Positions 28,126-40,800 of a stretch of DNA of 64,000 bases are shown here, piece by piece; the stretch's first letter is position 1; every line of letters starts with the position of its first letter. The DNA is from Thunnus maccoyii (taxonomy: Eukaryota > Chordata > Actinopteri > Scombriformes > Scombridae), in assembly GCF_910596095.1 (NCBI RefSeq), contig NC_056552.1, positions 10,831,111 to 10,895,110 on the forward strand. The letters run 5' to 3'. A program made the position numbers and the translations under genes. The notes under the pieces are model-generated. The model was given only the letters and a program-made list of their open reading frames with translations. It was not told the DNA's origin and did not search any database.

Positions 28126-31100
28126 AGTGTCCATATATATAAAAAAAACAAAACAAAACAAAAGTAGGAGTAGTAGTAGTAAGGAGTACTGACCACTTTA
28201 CCTCTAACTCAGGCATTTCAGCCCTGCAGTATTTAATTTATGAAAGGTTTATGATTATTAGTTTACTTTTTCATACAGACATCATTATTACTGGAAAAAA
28301 AAATTGTTCTGAGCTCAGCTGCCCCCTTTTCTAAATAACTCCCTCATACAGTCACTCATGAACCGTTACTAGAAGAACAGCTGCATCTCAGATGCTGTGG
28401 AGGTTTTAGCAATGTGCAGGCTTTGGCAAAAACATGGCTTTAGAGCTTCTTAGAAGGGATCTCCAAACCCACAGAGATGTGCCAGTTCAATTAACTTGGC
28501 TATAAACATTATAGGGAAGGATTAGTGGGATAGATGAGAGGCAGTGAAATTTAGATGGAGTTCCATGAAAGCCATATGCTCCTTTTTTTATGTGCTGACT
28601 GTAGTTACTGTATCCCATTGAGTCACATCAGAGGATAATTTCAACTACAAGCTGCAGCATGTTAATTTGTAAATGCCTGTACTTCTGCATTTTGACAAAT
28701 GGTGTCAGTGTTTTTCTTTTCCTCAAGTGTCACCCTCTTGGCCAAACTAAACTTTTCAAGAGTTGACTGTATATTTGGTTTATGACAGAGATCTTCTGAA
28801 TTATAGGGATGACAAACAAACTTGAAAACTGCATATAGAATAAAGTACTGTACAGTACTGTGGATGTAATCTTTATTCAGCCTTGTAACTACTTTGTGGT
28901 ACTGTGTGACCGGAGTCAAATGTTTTAACCACATTACTTTAAAATTATGAATGAAAACATCTTGTAAAATTTTGGATTTCGTTAGGGATGGGGAGGATTA
29001 ACTGTTAATTAAAGTTGAGAAGGGATAGCTCCTGTAACAGGAATCCTTTAGCCATCTGTCAGAGGCCAGTGTGAACCACAGATGGCATACAGCATTCTGC
29101 ATGGGGTCTCAGTACTGGGATTTGGAAGCTCACTTCCTTTTTACAGTTAACCATATGCTGGCTATATTAACAAAGTCAAAGAGATATAACCAAAAACAAC
29201 TAAATCAAGGCTTATTATTATTCTTCAAACATAAAGAAGCTATTGAACTTCAATTCAGTCTTACAGCCTTTTCATTGCGCCTCATGATTGGTAGATACTG
29301 CCCCCTATGGTTTTGACAGTCACAACACACACTGCCAAACCTGTTGAATTGCAAGACTCCTGTAGTTCCAGTTGTTTTGATAATCTGCCTCATAAAGAGA
29401 AAATCCTGCCTTTTAGGACTACAAAAGAGCATGCAAAGTCTGCCGTGCCATGTATTCTGTATCTGTTTGCTAAATCACTCACTTTTCAGACTGCTGGAAG
29501 GGTTTTGGTTAAAACAACTTGGTCACCCCCACGCTGTAGCCCACATAGTAGAAGAGACAAATCCTTGGTGCCCTTTAACACAAAAGACAGACAGTCTAAA
29601 ACCGAGGAGGACAGTCTGACAGTCTGGGGGAGATTAGTGGCACACAACAGATGTTACTCCTTGATTAACAATAGTGTCTGCCAGGGGTGAGCCTCAGCTC
29701 CCCACCCTTCTGAGGCCTAGTGTGTTAACTTCAGGCCCCTAAAAATAAATGTATACATACTGTACATTATGTGACAGGAATTTTAAATGGATATTTTTGT
29801 TGATCTGTTTACTGGGACAACTTCTGGGATGTAACAAAAAAAAATCAAGTTACTTTTGTGCAGTAATTGTCATGGATATAATTGTTTTATATCAATCTTC
29901 AGAGTTTAAATAATAATCATTTGGCATGTAAGCTCACAAACTCACACACAGAAGCATTTTGACTGCGGTTGCCAGTGGTGCACAATGTACATTCATGCAG
30001 TGTCTAAACTTATGGAAAGTTAAGCAAATGCTATGCTATTTTACATGAACAAGCTGTATTGAAATTATATCTCATTGGTTCCTAACCTGAGGAACTAGAG
30101 GAGTTGCAAATCATTAACAGGATCGAAAAGAAGAACAAAAAATCTCCAATGCATGCTTTTCTGTCTGGAGGCTTGCAAAAAAAGTATTCAAATGAAAAAC
30201 AAATCTGAAGTTTACAAGGACAAATCTCTCTTTGGTGGATAGATTTTAAGTGGTAAGGCTGTAAAATAGTTTGAACCCACTGGCTGCATTGATAATAATA
30301 TTTTGTCCATACACCCAATGCACAATGTGTGTATATATAGACAACTAAACCGAGGCAGTTCAATAATAGCATATCACATAGCGATGTAGATCATGATAAA
30401 GCCAGAATTCACTTCCTGGAAAAGGAAACATCTGTTTGTAATAAATGTATTTATTCAGGACTAACCCTTATTCTACTGGAGCTAATTTTGTGAAGGGTAG
30501 CTGGCAGTGTGTATATAACACACATCCCTCTCTTTTTCTCTCTAAGTCACACACAACTGCCAGGTTATCATGTTACACCACTGTATATTGTGAAAGCGCC
30601 TTGTCTATATGCACAGCTCAAAAACTGTGATTACTTTTCATTACTGCAGGGTGGATCAGACCACTAGTTGTGGGAGCGGGGGTGGCAAGTGTTATACAAA
30701 AGTCTTACAGAGATTCATATTTTGCTTCATACGGCTAAAACTGCGGCCACACTGCATACAAAGTTGTAAAGAGTCACGTATTACAAATAAAGCAAGTAAA
30801 AGTGAAAGATTTAGTGGCAGAAATAAGTTACCGGACACCCCCTCCCCTGTCAGAAATAGTACGTGCTCGTGTATGTTGTCACAGGCTCATTAGCGTGGAC
30901 AGTAGTGCAGTGGGGTAATGTTGTAGTTTGTAGGAGCAGTCTGGAGCAGGACGTGAAGTTTACTGCTCGCCTTGCTTCCTGCCCGACGCCTTAAACTACC
31001 TTTTTGCAAAAAAGAAGCATGGTCAAGCGAAACTAACCAACTGCCCGGCATTTTTAGGAAGATCCGAGGCACTCACCGTGATGCTTGTGAGTTGTGTTTT

Positions 31101-34100
31101 TTTGGTCAAATAAAAGTAAACAATAGTTTGTGTGCTAGCTAGCTGAGGAACTGTAGCTAGGTCATAAAGTGAGAAGTGTGATGCTGGTGGTGTTTTGAAA
31201 GTGTGTGATTCGCATGAATGGTGAATACTATTATACGTGAAATTAAGTGACCAATAACTTCTTTGTGGAAACTAAACTTAGCTTTAATTAGTTAGCTTAG
31301 CAACTTTGCCTCATGTCTACTGCCTTAGCTATGTCCCTTTTGTCTTGTGTGTGCTATTTCTTACATGAATGTTGCCTGAACTGATATTTATCTGCTCTTT
31401 ATTATCTCTGTTTTACATTTGCATAGATAAATAAAGGGACAGTGTGATGCAAGGTTATGTGAAAGGTTAATAAAACCTGGTGTCAATAAGTTTATCTGAA
31501 GAACATCTGGAACATGTTCAGACCCATTCAGAGACTTAAAATGATCCTCGGTATATGTCAGGAACATCCATTCATCTACTTTGCTTGTTTGACATCTGAC
31601 AACAACTGTATAACTTTGATATATTAGTTGACAGAGTGATCAAGTGTTCCATGAAGTATGGATGAAAAGCATTTTATGTGAATTGGCCAGCTTTGAAGTG
31701 CAAACAGTCTGATCTCAAACTGGATTTTCGCTCATGCATGGCACACATGGCAAGATAGGTCAGTGTGTGGTTTGAAGGCACGCATATAACAGCTTTTTAA
31801 CACATTTTTAGCAGCTGTCGTGTGCATGCCTTCATACCTGACGCCGTGTCATTTGGGACATTCATTTGTCTGTTTCCCCGACCCTCTCTGTCTTGTATGT
31901 TAAAAGTTTTGTGCTGTTGCAGTGGAATGCTGTTGTCTTATCTCCATCTAGCCAACCTTCCTCTCAGGTATGAAGACAGGACTGGCTGACATACAATCCA
32001 CCAGATTCTGCAATTTAAGTGCTCAGTGGGATCATAAACACGGGAGCTTGTTAAACCTGAACTCCTCGGTGTCCCATGGCTATGATTATGACTACTAGAG
32101 TTCATAAGTGGCTTCAACATATATAAATTATATGAAGTTACGTGGTGAAAATATTATACTTAAAGTCAAGATGCAGATGTCATTTTTTTTTTCTTTACTT
32201 GCAGGTACATTTCATATTTTATCATGAGTAGCTTGTGGCCTTTCTCTCGAGTTCAAAATCCTGTTTGCTCTGTAGCCTGCGTGTAACATTCTGTGAGCTC
32301 CCGTCACACCAATTTCTTTGCCAAACTCATTTCCCTTTCATGAGGGATTTTGGAAAAGGGGTTTAAGGGACTGTTTGTGCTGGTTACTTAGACAAGCTCA
32401 GTTTTCAGGGGCCTTTCTTCTGAAACTGAGAGGCATCCACCTAGAGGGCTGGCAAGCTCATCTGAAAAACTGTTGAACAGTTTTAGCTCAAGTATAAAAG
32501 AGTCCGCCTATCAGAGCTTGCAGATGATTTCTCTTTCCTTTCCCACATCACAGAAGAAATATTTAGGCGAGTTTTCGAGGTTCTCTAATAGCCTGTGTAT
32601 TGTAATGCCATTGTCATGACATTGTTCAACCACTTATTTGGAAAAGAAAATAGTTCTTGACTTTCTCATGTTTTTTTTATGCGTGTGTGTGTGTGTGTAT
32701 ATATGGTCAGTGGAAGTGCAGCGTGGGGGGAAGGATGAATTCCTGCATGTAAAACTCAAGAGTCTTTCCTCTTCTCCCTCCATTCTTAATTTTCATTGAA
32801 AGATAAAAGGGCTGTGTCCAGTGGATGTGACTTATTCTTATTTGGATCCATTAAGATGCAATGTTATTCTGCTGTGGAAGTAGAAGGGATGTTGTGTCTT
32901 CAACCATTTGTAATTAAGAGACTTTGTTAGGTTAACATTCAAGTGGACAACATTTCTCTCCAACTTGGACAGGTTTGTTGGAAGCCTTGATTACAGAGCT
33001 CAACGAAGCTCTTGTTCTGGACAAATGTATACAGTGCAAGTGATTATGTATGAGATAATTAAACAGCAGGCCTGCTTTAAAACGTAGGCCTCCTTGGCTG
33101 CCATGCATAGCCATGCTGAGCCTTTGTGTTTATGGTAAGTGGGCAGCTGCATGCTTGTGAGACCTTGGCTGTACCCCAGGCCCTCAACTGAGCCTGATAA
33201 CTACAATTGAAGCCTCCCAGCCATGCTCATTTCTGACTATTCACTCACTGCTTTAAATGTAGAGTGTGCCTCCTGTTTGACATAGCCTAATGTCTGTGAA
33301 CATGCAGGCAGCTGTGGGCTAGCTCACAGCCTACAATGTGTTTCATAAATTTCTTTTTAGTCAGTCATGCGTGGCGAAACTCAGTGGCACCTGCCCTTTG
33401 TGGCTGCTAATTAATAACACTAACAAAGAAGGTTTTCAGCTTTAAAAAAACCCTCAAATTTCACAGTGAAAATGGTGCACATTGCTGCAGAAAAAGCAGA
33501 ACTATTTTGCCATTTTGTCATTCAATTAGCCCGGCTTCACTTTCCTCGCATGTCTGTCTGCTTTTTTATGACACGCTGTCAACACACCCGCCATTATGAT
33601 ACCGAGAGAGTCCAAATATGGATTCCGCTCAAGCCATGCAACTCAAAGAAGTAGGCCAGCAGAGCCAATAGCTCTGGGAAACAAGCTTTTTAGGAGCATG
33701 CATATTTTCTCCCAGGGAATCTCTCTGTGGAACAGGACAGCTAAACATGACTTTTACCCAGCATTCCTTTCACAAGTGGTACAGTGATAAAGAGCAGCAC
33801 AAATCCTTCAGTTCGGTTTCAAGTCGGGCTGTCTCAGGTGCTCAGCAGATGCTCGGATTACTGAGACGGCCACAATCCTGGGATTGTTGTGAGCAGGACA
33901 CAGACCCGACTGTTATGCATGCAGGAATGTCAAAGGAGAATGTCTGGAAATTCAATTTAACATTTAAACTTTTATGTTGAGTTTTGTATCAGTTTACACA
34001 GATGAAAGCTTTGATAAAAATCTTGTGATAACATTAAAAATAGTAAATGGATATGGTCTTATAAGTACTTAACAAATGATGCTTCTCGGTAGCCTGTACA

Positions 34101-36765
34101 AGGTGCAACATCGATATCAAACAGTGTTGTTTTCCACCAGCTGTCCAAGTGCTATAAAATGGATTAGTAATAGCTCTAATTGTCAGTCAGACACAAAGCT
34201 GCCAAATCCTTTTGTAATGTTGGCCTAACCCTTGGGATTACAGTCTGAGCAATGTATGGAAAAGCTACTCTAATTGGGAAACAGAGCTTTGGGGGCCGTA
34301 GTTTAGATGCCTTTTGTAGTGGCTAAGCTGACAATCTGCACTATTTTTCGACTTAACCACAATTTATGAGTTTTAGAAGAGTGTCATTTACAATATGTCT
34401 GAGTTCAGACATATAAAAAATAGAGCAGAGACTTTTGAAAGATGAGCCGACTCTGAAGCAGGCCTCCGCTTCGACCCAATCGACTGTGTGGTTTCCTCTC
34501 TTGTCCTATCTAGTGCTCATTTAGGACATGTGATAGCTTGCAATTTCTAACACCCCAAAGTAGCGATGGGTTTAAAGGCTTTTTTCAACCACAAAGGAAG
34601 TGTGGAGTCCGATCAGCTCGTCCTTGGTGGCATTGTTGTCTTTTTGGAAGGCCGCTGTCACTGCAGAGTTGGTTGCAGTTAGTCAGCAGCCTGTTTGCAT
34701 GTGATGGAAAACCACGTCTGAAGAACGTCCTGCACTGTTCTTCCCCTTCTCAGAGATTAGACTACTCAGTTGTCACGGTGGTTGCTGCCTCAGCCCAGAT
34801 AAACAGCTATCTAGCTGCAGATGTGTAAAGACTACCACTGATTCCTGATAATGGCAGCAGTACTATGGAGGTGAGTTGGTCTTGACGTCAGAAGGGAGTG
34901 GCACCCCCTTTGGCAGAAATTCTAAATACGACATACCTCATTTAACAGATCATAGTTTTATCTGCATCTTTGAACACAGCAATGCAATGCAGTATGAGTC
35001 GAGTGCATTGGCAACGATGCCTTGGGAATGCTCTTACAGGTTTGTCTGCACAAGAAAAAGCTGCCCTTTGCCAGCACTTCTCAAAATGTTTTCTATTCAC
35101 AAACAGTCACAAGTTTGAATAGGTTTCAAAGGCTGTGGGGCTAGGTTAGGCTTTTCTAATTGTGTGTTCAACTTATGTCATGGAGCCGAGGAATGTTTAT
35201 AATTATGTTATAAACCTCGCCCATTTAAAGCACTCGGCTCAGATTTATGGGAAAAAAAAAACGTAATGCCCTGACCATGAGAAAGATGATAAATAGTTGT
35301 TTACAGTTTCAGAGTCCGGAGTGTCAGGCAAGAGTTAGACTTTTTTCCATTTGTCTAAGGAAGGAAAACATCCTTTACTGTTCTTTAAGTGTCATGTTAA
35401 AGTGCTGTTTTCATCTTTACCAATGTGATTTCTTTGTGCAAGGCTTTTTCTTTGTGTCAATGCCATCTGCATCCATCACGGAACCATTAAGGGTAATATA
35501 TAAACAACTGTTTCCTCTACTCCAGCACGTCCCTAGTTATCTCTGCTCCAGAGAACAGATCTGTGTAGTTATGGTCACGCACAGTATAAGCTGGCCTGAC
35601 CTAGTCCAGCTCCGAGCTTTGATCTGTTCTTTTACTATTCACAAAGGCCACAAGTTAAAGCTGCCAGACGTCCCTGAGCCATGTTGCTCTTGTAGAACTC
35701 TGCTAAAAACATCCTTGCATTTAAGTTGTTTTCCTGATGTGATAAAGTGTTAGTAATGGAAATCATATGCTGAATGCAAACACCACCTCCAGTATGTCAG
35801 CTCCCTCAGGGTCTTGTGATGCTGTCCCCTCCCTTGCACACTCACTCACACACGCACACACCCTCCACCCCACCACCCCACCACCCACAACCTCTGATGT
35901 CGCCTCTTTTGTTTCCCACGGTGTCTCATCTTCTGCACAGAGCGCTCTTTTGTTTCACATACACCGTCTCTTTCATTTTTCCTTTTTTTTTTTCTGCCTG
36001 CAGTTGTTCTGTCATTCAAACAGACACTCTCTGACCTTGCAGGCATCATACGACCATCTTGTGTCCACTACACTTTCCCTACCTGACATAGCCTCAAGTG
36101 GAACTGATAGTTAAAATCCTCTGTGATTATGATATAGATTTACATCTTTGGCTAATCAGCTGTTTTACTGCAATCGTGGTGCAGCACTAATGTGAAGAGG
36201 GTTGTTTTGATAACCGCAAGGTCAGCTATTCCCAGCCAGCCCCTGAGGATTCAATTACACAACTTTGACTTTGCTATATTCCTCTCTGTGTACTCCACTG
36301 TGGAACACTTTGAGGAAACTCACTCTCTCAGATGACTGATAATCCTCCACATAGACAGGCAAGAACAAAACAAGGTATAGAGTTCCACTTTTGGTGACAC
36401 GGTGGAGGGACCATGTGGAAGTGAAAACGCAGTCATTTCAACTTTGTAGTCTCCCATATGGCAACATAAGAGACGCCTTGCAAATCAAAGCGAGTGTTTG
36501 CTGGAAATGTTTGCTCGCTCACTTGAGAATTAAAGGAGCTTGTCAAACCACTGACCTTCCTTGAATTTCCACTTTCCGTCTTCCAGTCTCGTAGATGTTG
36601 AACAGGTTGCTCATGTGGAAAGTGACAAGAGGTTCAGAAAAGGTTGAAGGCCGGGTGTGTAAGGCTAGCTGTTTTTTCAGTATCATATTCTCATCCATAG
36701 GCTTGAAAGGTGGCTCTGAAAAGCTCACAGCATTTACAATGGATTCTAATGGCAACCCTGTCAAA

Positions 36766-37060
36766 ACCATAGACTGCATATGAAGATGGATGTAGCGAGG
36801 TGTGACGTCACCCGTTGGTTTTCATCGCAGCTGGTTTGGTCAGGACATCAAAGCTACTAGAAGTCTTCAGATGTTATTAACATTTCCAAAATGACCACCA
36901 GCACATTCTTTGGAGGGCCCAAATTTAGCGATTAAGACCATAATGACTCGTTGAAAAAAATGATGTAGAGGGAAGTTACTTTTTGAAAGGGAACCAAGTG
37001 GAGCCTGGGATTTTTTGCACATATCAAAATGTTCATAAAAACGTCTTGCTTTGCCAATAA
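36766..37060 (+). repeat. Probable dispersed repeat ('atagactgcatatgaagatgga' type)
   Basis: The stretch begins 'ccatagactgcatatgaagatggatgtagc' in pieces and carries 'gtgacgtcacccgttggttt'. It resembles a frequently seen fish interspersed repeat. Only one copy is present here, so this rests on memory of the family. Confidence 0.4.
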
Positions 37061-37139
37061 ATCGCTAGATACCCTTATTGCGGCAAAGCTTCAAACCATG
37101 ATGAGGCAATAGTGTGACAAAACCAGTGACATTCCTGTC

Positions 37140-37305
37140 ATCCTCAGCTATACTTAGTAGCAAACACAATTTAGCAAATGTTAGCATGCTAACAAACTAA
37201 ATTAAGATGATGAACATGGTAAACATCCGCGTGTTAGCATGCTGACGTTAGCGTTCAGCTCAAAACACCACTGTGTCTAAGCACAGCCTCACATTTATTT
37301 GCTGC
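37140..37305 (+). repeat. Dispersed teleost repeat, family C, copy 1 (partial)
   Basis: It has 'caaatgttagcatgctaa', 'aagatgatgaacatggtaaac', 'gttagcatgctgacgttagc', 'agctcaaa.caccactgtg' and 'cacagcctcaca'. It matches the right part of the copies near 44490 and 54475, in the same orientation. Confidence 0.75.
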
Positions 37306-37603
37306 AACACTTGGTCTCCATTGGAATCCATTGTGACAGATGTGAATCCAGCTGCCGTTCTCCACATAATATTTCAGAATGACCTTTCAAGTCAACAGGT
37401 GGTGAGTATTTGGTACATTTTCAGTGGAGTATTCCTTTAAGAAAGCATTGGATTTGCCCTCCATTGACAGTGTATTTAAGCGCCTCTACCCAGGGGATCT
37501 GTTCCCCTCAATCCAGCTGGATTGTTCTCTGCTTATATGGTCGACAGAATGTCAGAAATGTACTGCAGTCTAATCCTGTGCTCATCTTTGTGTGTCTGCT
37601 CAG

Positions 37604-37759
37604 GATTGGGCCGAGGAGTGAAGCACATTCCTGGAGGAGTTGAGGGCTGCTGTCTTTTAAGCTTATGAGAAACCAGCCTGCTCACACCATGCCCGTCAAG
37701 ATGGCCTCCAGCTTTACTTGCCCTCACTGGAATGGCTTGGGACAAGGATGTGTGTTGCC
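37604..37759 (+). other. Probable 5' UTR part of fam53b exon 2
   Basis: A good acceptor (tgtgtctgctcag) ends at 37603. From there to the ATG at 37760 is 156 nt. It is the nearest plausible exon start upstream of the coding sequence. Confidence 0.5.
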
Positions 37760-37837
37760 ATGGTGATCATCTACAAGAAAACACTGGAAAAGAAGGGTGC
37801 CGATGATGTAACATCCAAAAGTACAGATTTGGGCTCG
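37760..37837 (+). CDS. fam53b: fam53b first coding exon
   Basis: The exon has 26 codons, MVIIYKKTLEKKGADDVTSK then STDLGS, ending at donor TCG|GTGAGA in phase 0. This segment is the least conserved part against mammals, but the M-V-start and GAD motif fit. Confidence 0.85.
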
Positions 37838-40800
37838 GTGAGAGGATATTTTCTACTTGTGTAAGCTTTTTTTGTGTGAAATGTGTCATTGCAACGTTTA
37901 TATATAGTTTTGCCAACAGGCCTCAACTGAGTTTGTCAAGAGGGAAGACAACAAGGTGCTACTCTAAATAAGGAAACTGCTGCCAGCCACTGTAGCAGTT
38001 TCATGGCTCTACATTATATTTTCCTATTTTGTCAACTTTAATCGGAGCTTAAATTTGACACTGAACTTCCTCTGAGTCAAATTTGTTGCCGTACTGAATC
38101 TCAGGAAGGCCCGTCAAAAGAACTATTTGGATGTTAATGTTTTGGAGTAAGGGATGTTTTTGTTACAGTTACTGATAATTGCATTATAATAGCTGCCAAC
38201 TGTTATCACCAGATTGTTTGTCCTTTGGGTTTGAATCCTCCATGTTCCATTTACTTAACTTCAAATGACAATGGAGTATTTTAGTTCCACTAGGCTGAGC
38301 AACCCTGACTCGTTTTATAATCAGCATCCATGCAGTGTAAACGTTCTTTCTGCCAGCACAGAGTGAGAAAATTCCCTCACTAATGTGGAGCGAGTTTGCC
38401 CTCTCAGCCACGTGAAATGAAGTCATCATGCTCTGGGGCTGAGCGTCAATCAGAGGCATTTATGGCAGAGCCCTCTCTCTCTCTCTTTCTCTCTCTCTCT
38501 CTGTTGATGGGTTATTATTCTCATCTCTCAGCAGCAAATAATGTACTACGACATACACTCCTGGGGCTAGTTATAGATACAAAAATGTGACTTTCCAGTA
38601 GGTTTTGGTTTTATTTGTTGATTTATTAACTTGTTAATGCCAGAACCTCCTGTGCACTGTATTCAAACCTATTTTTGGCTAATGTTGAGTCTTTCCTGCA
38701 TTTCCACAGTTCCAGGCACAGACCATGAGCCAGGGGACTGCACTTTTCTCCTGTGGACTCATGGGTAAGAGTCTGCCATCTTTCTCATAAATAAACACAT
38801 TGACACATGTAGTGGCAACATGGATAAAATGAAATTTTAGTGATAAATAACAAAATAATACTTAAATTCTCTAGAACTGTAGTTAAGAAACAGTCTTAGA
38901 TACCTAACAATACAATGCACTTCATCACATTGATGCAAAAATCCTCTAAATCAAATATTGCCATAAAGGAGTCCTGTTAATTTGCAATATTGTCCATAAT
39001 GGCCTAATAGCACTGGCGATATTAAAATAATTGTTATCTCCATATAAATCATACGGTATAGGATTATTTCTAAGGGTTGAACGTTTTCTATTTCACTGAG
39101 TATTTTGTCATTTCTTTCAGCCCTACCCCATATTTCCCCTTTCGGTCTCTTGTCAGTCATTACCATCACAAATTTTACATGATCTGTAATTATTTAACTT
39201 AAGACAGTCCTCATCAGCAAGCCAGTCTATTCTGCATCTGGTTGATGGTCACACAGCATTACGTCAAACATCTCTTACAGGTGTTTCTGCCTAGATGAAT
39301 GTGCGTTAATGACTGCTTGTTAGTAACTTATCATTAGCAGGGATCTCATGGCACTCCTGCATGCTTTAAAGCTGTGGACATGTCCCTAAGTTGAAAATTT
39401 GGTTATGCCTACAAAGGCCAATATCCTTAATTTACCTAGCAGTAGGAGTTACAGTCATTGTATTGTTAGATTATTGGTATTTTGTCCTTGCAGAAACTTG
39501 GCATTGAGTGTGTACGACTGGCAAAGTCCTGGCATAGAACCCAGCAATACCAGTAGGTGTTGTTAACACTGCCCTTTGTTCTTCCTCCTGCCCCTTTACT
39601 GTAGATGGTATTTCGGGGATTTTATCTTTTTAGAGAAGAATAGACCTTCTGCATACCAGGAGTGGGCAGTGGCTTCATCATTTAGTGTATGACTCAGAGT
39701 TGACTGACCAGTTCAGTTGGCTGACCCATTCAACGTTTCCAGAGAGTTTGTGTTGTGGCAACAACAGGTGCTTTCCTGGCATGATAGCTGAGGGGCTGGT
39801 GAAGAGTTGATCCGTGACGTCAGATGGAGAACTGGTCTGATGATACTGAACTCTCCTTCTGTAATTCACCCCACAGTAGATCTCAAGAAAAACGAGAGGA
39901 TAGGCTTGATGGGTTATTGACACTTTATCAAGCTTTGTTTGAGTTAGACATTGAGCTCTCTTCCCTTTCCCAATCAGCTGTGCATACAGACTGTGACACT
40001 AAAGCAGTGCCTTGAGGACAGGATTTATTTTTAGGGCCAATTACACAAAGCAGTGAGTTGTGTCAGTGCAAAGTACACATGCTGGGACTGTTGCTCTGAA
40101 CCCAGACTGGAGCAGTGTCGTGGATGTCGTCCACGTTGAGGTTGCCAAACTTAACCTCTCATAAATGTAGAACCTTAGACAAAAAGCTTGTTTCTAAAGA
40201 ACTTTTTCTTTCAAGTGACTGTGGTTTAGAGTAAATTTATGACAATTGGTTGACAGAGGTTCATGCCTAAAATGATTCTCATAGTGTGTTCTGTTCCTCT
40301 GAAGGAGTTTGCAAACCAGCAACCAGAGTCTGCTGATGCTTTTTTTTTTTTCCCCTAGTGGAAAATTGACACTATGAAATAAAATGCAGGCCTCAAGCAG
40401 TAATGATTCTCTTACTGCTAATGAGAAATAAAGTATAGTACAGCAGGGAGAATTTTACAAGCTAATAATGGAGCTGCAGAGTCACAAGATTTATTATCTG
40501 ATGTTGGGAGAGCAAAGTTTGATCCATTAATAAAAGTGATGGAAGCACATATAAAGAAGGATTGAGTTGATCCTGAACAGCAGCTGGTAGTATGATAGAT
40601 AACACACACAACTTACATGGCTACATTGCATATTGGCTCATAGAAACCCTGTTCACCTGTTTCCCATACATGTAAAGTTCATTCATAAATAGAGATCGCC
40701 TTTTTGTCAGATGCAAAAAAAATGCAGAAAATCACAAATATTACTGTTCCAAAAACCATTCAGTATGTGACATATGACAAATTCAGTGTTGATATGTAAA

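Larger units (their letters stand above)
27371..37603 (+). other. Flank between hpdl and fam53b; probable fam53b 5' region and first intron
   Basis: No coding exon was recognised in about 10 kb. A family B repeat covers about 27480-28125. A possible fam53b promoter and non-coding first exon lies at about 30880-31090, with a local rise in CG content and a candidate donor CTT|GTGAGT at about 31085, but this is weakly supported. Frames such as 35247-35753 (168 codons) and 29307-29690 (127 codons) match nothing known and lack splice or start context. A stretch near 36766-37060 ('ccatagactgcatatgaagatgga', 'gtgacgtcaccc') looks like another fish dispersed repeat. A family C repeat follows at 37140-37305. 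Confidence 0.6.

Noticed and set aside
35247-35753. 168-codon open frame, the longest unexplained one
   Set aside because: It is Cys-rich and scattered, with poor start context and no known motif. It is probably chance in a non-coding stretch, but transcript data could overturn this.
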